Assembly: GCA_021234155.1 (NCBI GenBank)
Contig: JAJEKV010000127.1
Span: forward strand, 186,001-250,000
DNA: 64,000 nt
Source: Isoetes taiwanensis
Lineage: Eukaryota; Streptophyta; Lycopodiopsida; Isoetales; Isoetaceae
Direction: 5' to 3'
Positions within the stretch are counted from its first letter, which is position 1; each line of letters starts with the position of its first letter. Position numbers and translations under genes: made by a program. Below the pieces are notes generated by a model. The model was not told where the DNA came from, made no database searches, and saw only the letters and a list, made by a program, of their open reading frames with translations. This document shows positions 59,600-64,000 of the stretch, piece by piece.

Positions 59600-59960
59600 T
59601 CAGATTCAGATCAGGCCTTGCATGTTTCAGATCAAATGGAAACTGGGAAGGCCTTGCATGTTTCAGATCAGGCCTTGCATGTTTCAGATTCGGGGCTAGA
59701 AGGTCTGATCCATCTCAAATCGAGGCCTGATCCACCGCAAATCGAGGCCTGATCTCAAATTCTTGCTCTGCACAGGCCGGAAACATGCATTATCGGCTGC
59801 ATTATTGGCCTTGCATGCTCGCTCACAGGGCCGATTCATCTCAAATCGAGGCAAGCTTGCTCTGGACAGGCCGGATTTGGCCATATAAGAAGCCCACAAG
59901 CCTTCTTCATCTCATATCTACTCATGCTTGCTCTGCACAGGCCGGATTTGAGCATATAAA
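59600..59960. repeat. short interspersed words (GGCCTTGCATGTTTCAGATC; CTCAAATCGAGGC)
   Basis: GCCTTGCATGTTTCAGAT occurs three times (about 59614, 59652, 59673), CAAATCGAGGC three times (about 59718, 59740, 59841), and GCTCTGCACAGGCCGGA or GCTCTGGACAGGCCGGA three times (about 59765, 59859, 59931). The region is a patchwork of duplicated 15-20 base words, possibly an old tandem array. Confidence 0.65.
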
Positions 59961-61300
59961 TTTCTATAATTGCTTAATCACAGGTTTAAACTGCCGGATT
60001 TGCATGGAGCTCATTTCTAACATCTATAACAGGGCAGATCTGTGCAAAGCTGAACCGAATCATCAAAATGCCTCCCCAACTTCTGTATTGTAGGGGAATG
60101 GAAACTGGTCCAGCATTCCCAGTTTCCATTCCCCTATACATAGAAGCATAATGGCATGGACGTCTCAACTGCAATTTGTCTCTCGATAATATGTAAGACG
60201 TACAAAGTAATGTCTTATTGTGGTTTTCACAATCTTGTTTGAGTTTTATGTGTGGGGGCTTGAGAATATTATGGTATTATTTATTTACATTATTAGGGAA
60301 GTGGTACCTAATAATAGTTCCATTTCCACGGTCTGAAAGAATTACTAGCTGCTGGTCTGTTCAGAAGGGCTTTTCTTTTGATTGGAGCACACAGCTGCCA
60401 CCAAGGTTTGGCAATCCCATGGGAAAGCACCCTTATATGCCCGGCTTTCGGAGGTGATGCTTGTACAGTTGGTGAATGTCTTCTTTGGGATTGACATGTT
60501 TTGTGGTTCTGAATTTGGTTTTTTTATTTCATGGTTGTGTGATATAATGTATGTCATGATAAACAGGCTACATATTCAGATCATGCTAGGATCTAAAATC
60601 CTCAAGATTATTTATTGCCTTAAACCCAGCCACATATTTTCATGCTTGCATCTAAGAGCACACCCATGCTCGTTTGCAGATATGGCCACTTGCAGTTTTA
60701 TCCAACTTGAGTTTTAGATGCTACATTTCCTCAGTTTTCCATTTACATGAGGGTCTTTATTGATGATGTGAATCTTGCTTAGTTTAGGACTTGCTACTAC
60801 TTGCATTTTTTTATTTTTCACTCCCTTGTCTAAAGAGGCCTTACTGATTTGGAAACTTGTCATTGAAGCATGAGCGAGGGTTCCTTCTTTAGAGACTTCA
60901 TTGCTTTTGTTGCCTTTTCTTGAATGTTTCCGTTGTCCCTTCCAGTTTCAGATTGGCAACACCTCTATCTTAGTTAACTACATACAATTTTTAAGAAGGT
61001 ATACATACGCTGTATATTAAATTTCGTTCTTAGTTGAGTATAGAAGCTCATGTCTAGTTGTTATTGTGCACATCAAATATATTTTTAAGTCTGATGTTTG
61101 ATTTGGTGCTTAATTTGGTCTCCATGATTTAGCCTAGAGAGTAATGCAACTTATGAGATCTTACGCATCTTATGTTTAATGAATGTTTTTGGGATCGTTC
61201 CAATGTGCTTGTGCATGTGAGTCTATTTTTGCTAGTTCTACTCATTTCAGCATGTGTGACTGTGAACGCGCAAGGCATTCCAATCTGATGTTAGCACATT
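59961..61300. other. intergenic, no recognised gene
   Basis: Includes an imperfect palindrome around GGGGAATGGAAACTGG (60092) and CCAGTTTCCATTCCCC (60119). It can form a hairpin with 16 bp arms and an 11-base loop. Frames of 79-111 codons at 60218-60717 have no motif. Confidence 0.4.
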
Positions 61301-61483
61301 TTGCAGTGTGAAAATGACCTTTGTTCCCAGTGGAGGCCATTGTGTCATCCAATTGCCAAGACAATGAGTCTAGATTCTGGTAACTTGTTTTCAGGATCTT
61401 TGCAGCAACAAATTAATTGGGTTGATGAAGATTTGAACAATGAATTCGATTACTGCATTTCAAATAATTTAATACCTCTTTAG
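61301..61483 (+). other. possible exon, unidentified
   Basis: After TTTTGCAG a short open stretch reads CENDLCSQWRPLCHPIAKTM and continues SLQQQINWVDEDLNNEF to a stop at 61481-61483. A GTAACT donor is possible at 61380. Two Cys pairs are present but no family is recognised. Confidence 0.2.
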
Positions 61484-62333
61484 ATGTTTAATCTGACTCA
61501 ATATGTGCAGATTGGAAGCAACATAAACTGATTGTGCAGCGAAAAGGTTTTAATGCTAGATGTAAACTCACTTTTATTAACCCCTTGCAGAATCCTTATA
61601 TTTCTTCCAAATGTTTCTTAAATGTTCATCATTTCTTCTATCTCTTCTGCTAGCACAAATTAAGCAGCTTGGTCTGATTTGAATTTCCCAGCTTGATTTA
61701 GTTGAGCTCAGTTTGTCCAGCCTGATTTGATTATAATTTGGTTTAGCCATGGCCAATTTGGTTTACTTTAGATAAAGCCGTGGTTGTTGTAATGCTTCTA
61801 AGATCATGATGTTTTCGTACTTTCTTTATAAGATGTTAGATCTGAGACATTTAGAGTAACTATTTATGGTAGACTGGTTGAATCCTAAGTTTGTTTGCTA
61901 AATATTTCCTTCCAGATATAATGATACAAGCAGATACTTCTAGTGCTATTGCTATTGCTATTGCCGATGGCTTAGAAGTCTATGGCAGTCACAATATGTT
62001 TAAAACATCATGATTTTGAGAATATTAATTACACAGGCTCATTAGTTGATCCATTATGATGAAATATTTGAACATAGTTTGATAATAATTTCATAGCCTG
62101 ACATTAGATAAAAAATAACCTGTTTAAGATGGTAAATTATAAGCTTTATGTTCTAAACAAATAGATGAACTTAGATTTAATACCATATGTCTTGACGGTG
62201 CTTTTTGTTCATATTGCCTATTGCTAGATACCACATAACATGTCACTACAAGTCTATGTTTAGCTTGACTTTAAGCAGGTACTTGATTGAACGAGATGTA
62301 TTGGAAGTTTGATCATTATCAAACTAGCCAGCA
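61484..62333. other. intergenic, no gene seen
   Basis: T-rich DNA. GCTTGATTTAGTTGAGCTCA and nearby CTTGGTCTGATTTGAATTTC, CAGCCTGATTTGATTATAAT and GTTTAGCC words repeat loosely around 61660-61760. No coding evidence. Confidence 0.35.
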
Positions 62334-62549
62334 ATGATGGCATGCTCTTTCCAGAATGGTGGGAATGACTCTTTCCCCTTTTTGGGTTACAATGAAGAAC
62401 ATTCCTTGTTTGTTACCTGTGTTTCTTTCATTTATGGCACGGTCCACAAATCAGACTTACTTGCAATCAAAAGAAAGACATCAAAGCGAAAGCGCGTGAA
62501 AGACTTGACTGAAAAAAGAGATTCTACATCTGTTCCAACAGTAATTTGA
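62334..62549 (+). other. possible exon with a nuclear-localisation-like motif
   Basis: 71 codons ending in SDLLAIKRKTSKRKRVKDL and a stop at 62547-62549. The basic cluster KRKTSKRKRVK looks like a nuclear localisation signal. The rest is not conserved in any family I know. It could be the last exon of an unseen gene or chance. Confidence 0.2.
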
Positions 62550-62639
62550 AACACACAAGAAACATGAATTAAAACATAGGAGAATCTTCAATAAGTTTCC
62601 ATTCAAACACGAATTGAAAGACACAAATTAGGACAACTA

Positions 62640-64000
62640 AGATTTTGAATCCTCATTGATGCACCTTCTTGTTCTAAGTCCTCAAGGGTTTAATGCAGAT
62701 TTTCTTCTCTTCAATTTTCTCTCGAGTAAAATGAAATTGGACTTCAATATACTTGGTTGCTTCACTAAACTTACAGCTGCCATGCTGTCACTAAAGATGG
62801 TAGTGGGCCAATGTCACTTAGCAGCCTTCTAATCCCTATAGCCTCCTTTGAAGCTGCACATATAGCCTTGTACTTTGCTTCACATCCCTGTCCAGTTGAT
62901 AACTCCCCTTGCAGCTTGAAGGAGCAGCCAGACCTAGATTTCCTAGTGGCAGCGTCCCTTGCATAGTCTGCATCGATAAATCCCTCTTAACATAAATGTG
63001 GGTTCATGACCTTGGAAGCAAATTCCAAGTTTTGGAAGGCTCTTGAGATATCAGTGCATCTGTTTGAGGGCCTCCCAGGGAGTGGATTGTAGACTCTCCA
63101 TGACTTGGCTAGATGTAATAACACTTTTACATGTGTTTGGTCGAGTGCAAACCCTAAGATGCATTAATGAGGGCTTATGTAGGGCACTTCTAATCTCTCA
63201 TATGGCATGGGGATAATTAGGAGAACTGTCATAGATTAGCAAATTGGAGACAACAGGAGTGCTTACTTCTCTGCATTGCTGCATGTTGTATCTCTGAAGC
63301 AGTGACCTAATAGCCTTCGCTTGGGAAAAAATGATGATTTTTTCCTCCTTGTTTTGTATGATCTACATGCCTAAAAAGTATAGCAACTGGCCTAGATCTG
63401 TCATATGGAATCGCTTCATAAGAATTTTGTTTTTGTGTGCTGCATGTACACATGACAGTCAGAGGCTAGAACTAGGTCATCAACATACAAGACAACTATG
63501 ACAGTTTTTCCTTTTTTCTGTTCAGCATAGATATCCAAGTCTGCACTGCTCCCCTCGAATCCAAGGTTTGCAAAGAAAGCATGTATTGTTTTGTACCATA
63601 ACCTGGGGGATTGTCGCAGATCATGGATGGCTTTCTTAAGCCTGCAACACTTGCCTTCATTTCTAGGAGCCAAGAGGTAGATTTCTTCATCAATGGCTCC
63701 ATGCAAAAATGTTGACTTGACGTCTATTTGTTGGAGATCAAGGTCAAGAGCTGCTTCCACTGTCAATACAGTCCATACAAAAGATAACCTTGCCATTGGG
63801 GCAAATGTTTCATGGAAGTCAACTCCAGCTTTCTGAGAGCACCCAGCCTTGTAGCGAATAATTCCATTGTCTACATTATACTTAAGCTTGTATAGTCATT
63901 TTCAAGTAATGGCCTTACACCTTGGTGGTACTGTGTATAAGTCCTAAGTGTGATTCTCCATAAGGGACTCATATTCCTCATCCATTGCTATCTGCCATAG
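62640..64000 (-). pseudogene. copia pol fragment (reverse transcriptase and RNase H), runs off the edge
   Basis: On minus from the right edge, a reverse transcriptase is recognised: VPPRCKAIT near 63935, VDFHETFAPMARLSF near 63800, IDVKSTFLHGAIDEEIYLLA (63725-63660), LKKAIHDLRQSPRLWY (63640-63590) and catalytic YVDDLVLAS (63496-63470). Further on, RNase H shows FIDADYARDAATRKSRSG, then GQGCEAKYKAICAASKEAIG (about 62980-62830). Stops and frameshifts interrupt it, for example near 63415. It is a different copia family from the 48-53 kb element, by sequence. No LTR is seen inside the window. Confidence 0.85.

Overview
The window looks like intergenic-rich nuclear DNA of a land plant, probably a fern. 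The evidence is an intron-rich plant-type ABCA transporter, a long intronless PLS-type pentatricopeptide repeat (PPR) gene plus decayed PPR remnants, a plant clavaminate-synthase-like dioxygenase with a very long intron, and a background of old LINE, copia, hAT and SINE-like elements with unusually long tetranucleotide tails. The fern assignment is an inference from the PPR style and the repeat texture. No organelle or bacterial features are seen.

Layout. 0-8 kb: a tRNA-derived SINE-like element, a broken RPA70-like gene (minus), a two-exon zinc-finger-like gene with an in-frame TAG (minus), a CHAT-domain exon fragment (plus), and hairpin-forming repeats. 9.6-15.2 kb: an apparently intact 18-exon ABCA half-transporter (plus), the best gene here. 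15.5-17.3 kb: a convergent PPR gene (minus) whose C-terminal E2 motif is broken. 17.8-19.6 kb: a foldback repeat cluster and the 3' end of a frameshifted subtilisin-like protease gene (minus). 20.8-26.0 kb: a cluster of five copies (two forward, three inverted) of a roughly 1.2-1.35 kb repeat. The full-length copies have TTCnnGAA (heat-shock-element-like) arrays at one end, a tRNA-like A-box/B-box segment in the middle and a G-box-bearing minisatellite at the other end.

26-37 kb: a 0.45 kb duplication, then a 2.58 kb tandem segmental duplication that doubles the last exon of a TauD/clavaminate-synthase-like gene. Its first two exons lie at 36.4-37.1 kb (minus). 37-43 kb: unidentified duplicated exon-like pieces, PPR remnants and small tandem duplications. 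43.7-54 kb: a nest of mobile elements. One LINE (minus) is split by a 935 bp non-autonomous hAT element with an imperfect 8 bp target duplication. A second LINE (plus) is split by a 5.26 kb copia element with an exact TTTTC target duplication. 54-64 kb: a tRNA-Val-like pseudogene, a small predicted membrane protein, isolated possible exons, and a copia pol fragment running off the right edge (minus).

The genes do not form a pathway. The ABCA gene, and with less certainty the PPR and dioxygenase genes, are candidates for functional host genes. Most of the rest is mobile-element sequence or gene debris. The strongest candidate for something undescribed is the 20.8-26.0 kb repeat, because it combines heat-shock-element-like arrays, a pol III-type internal promoter and G-boxes in one unit.
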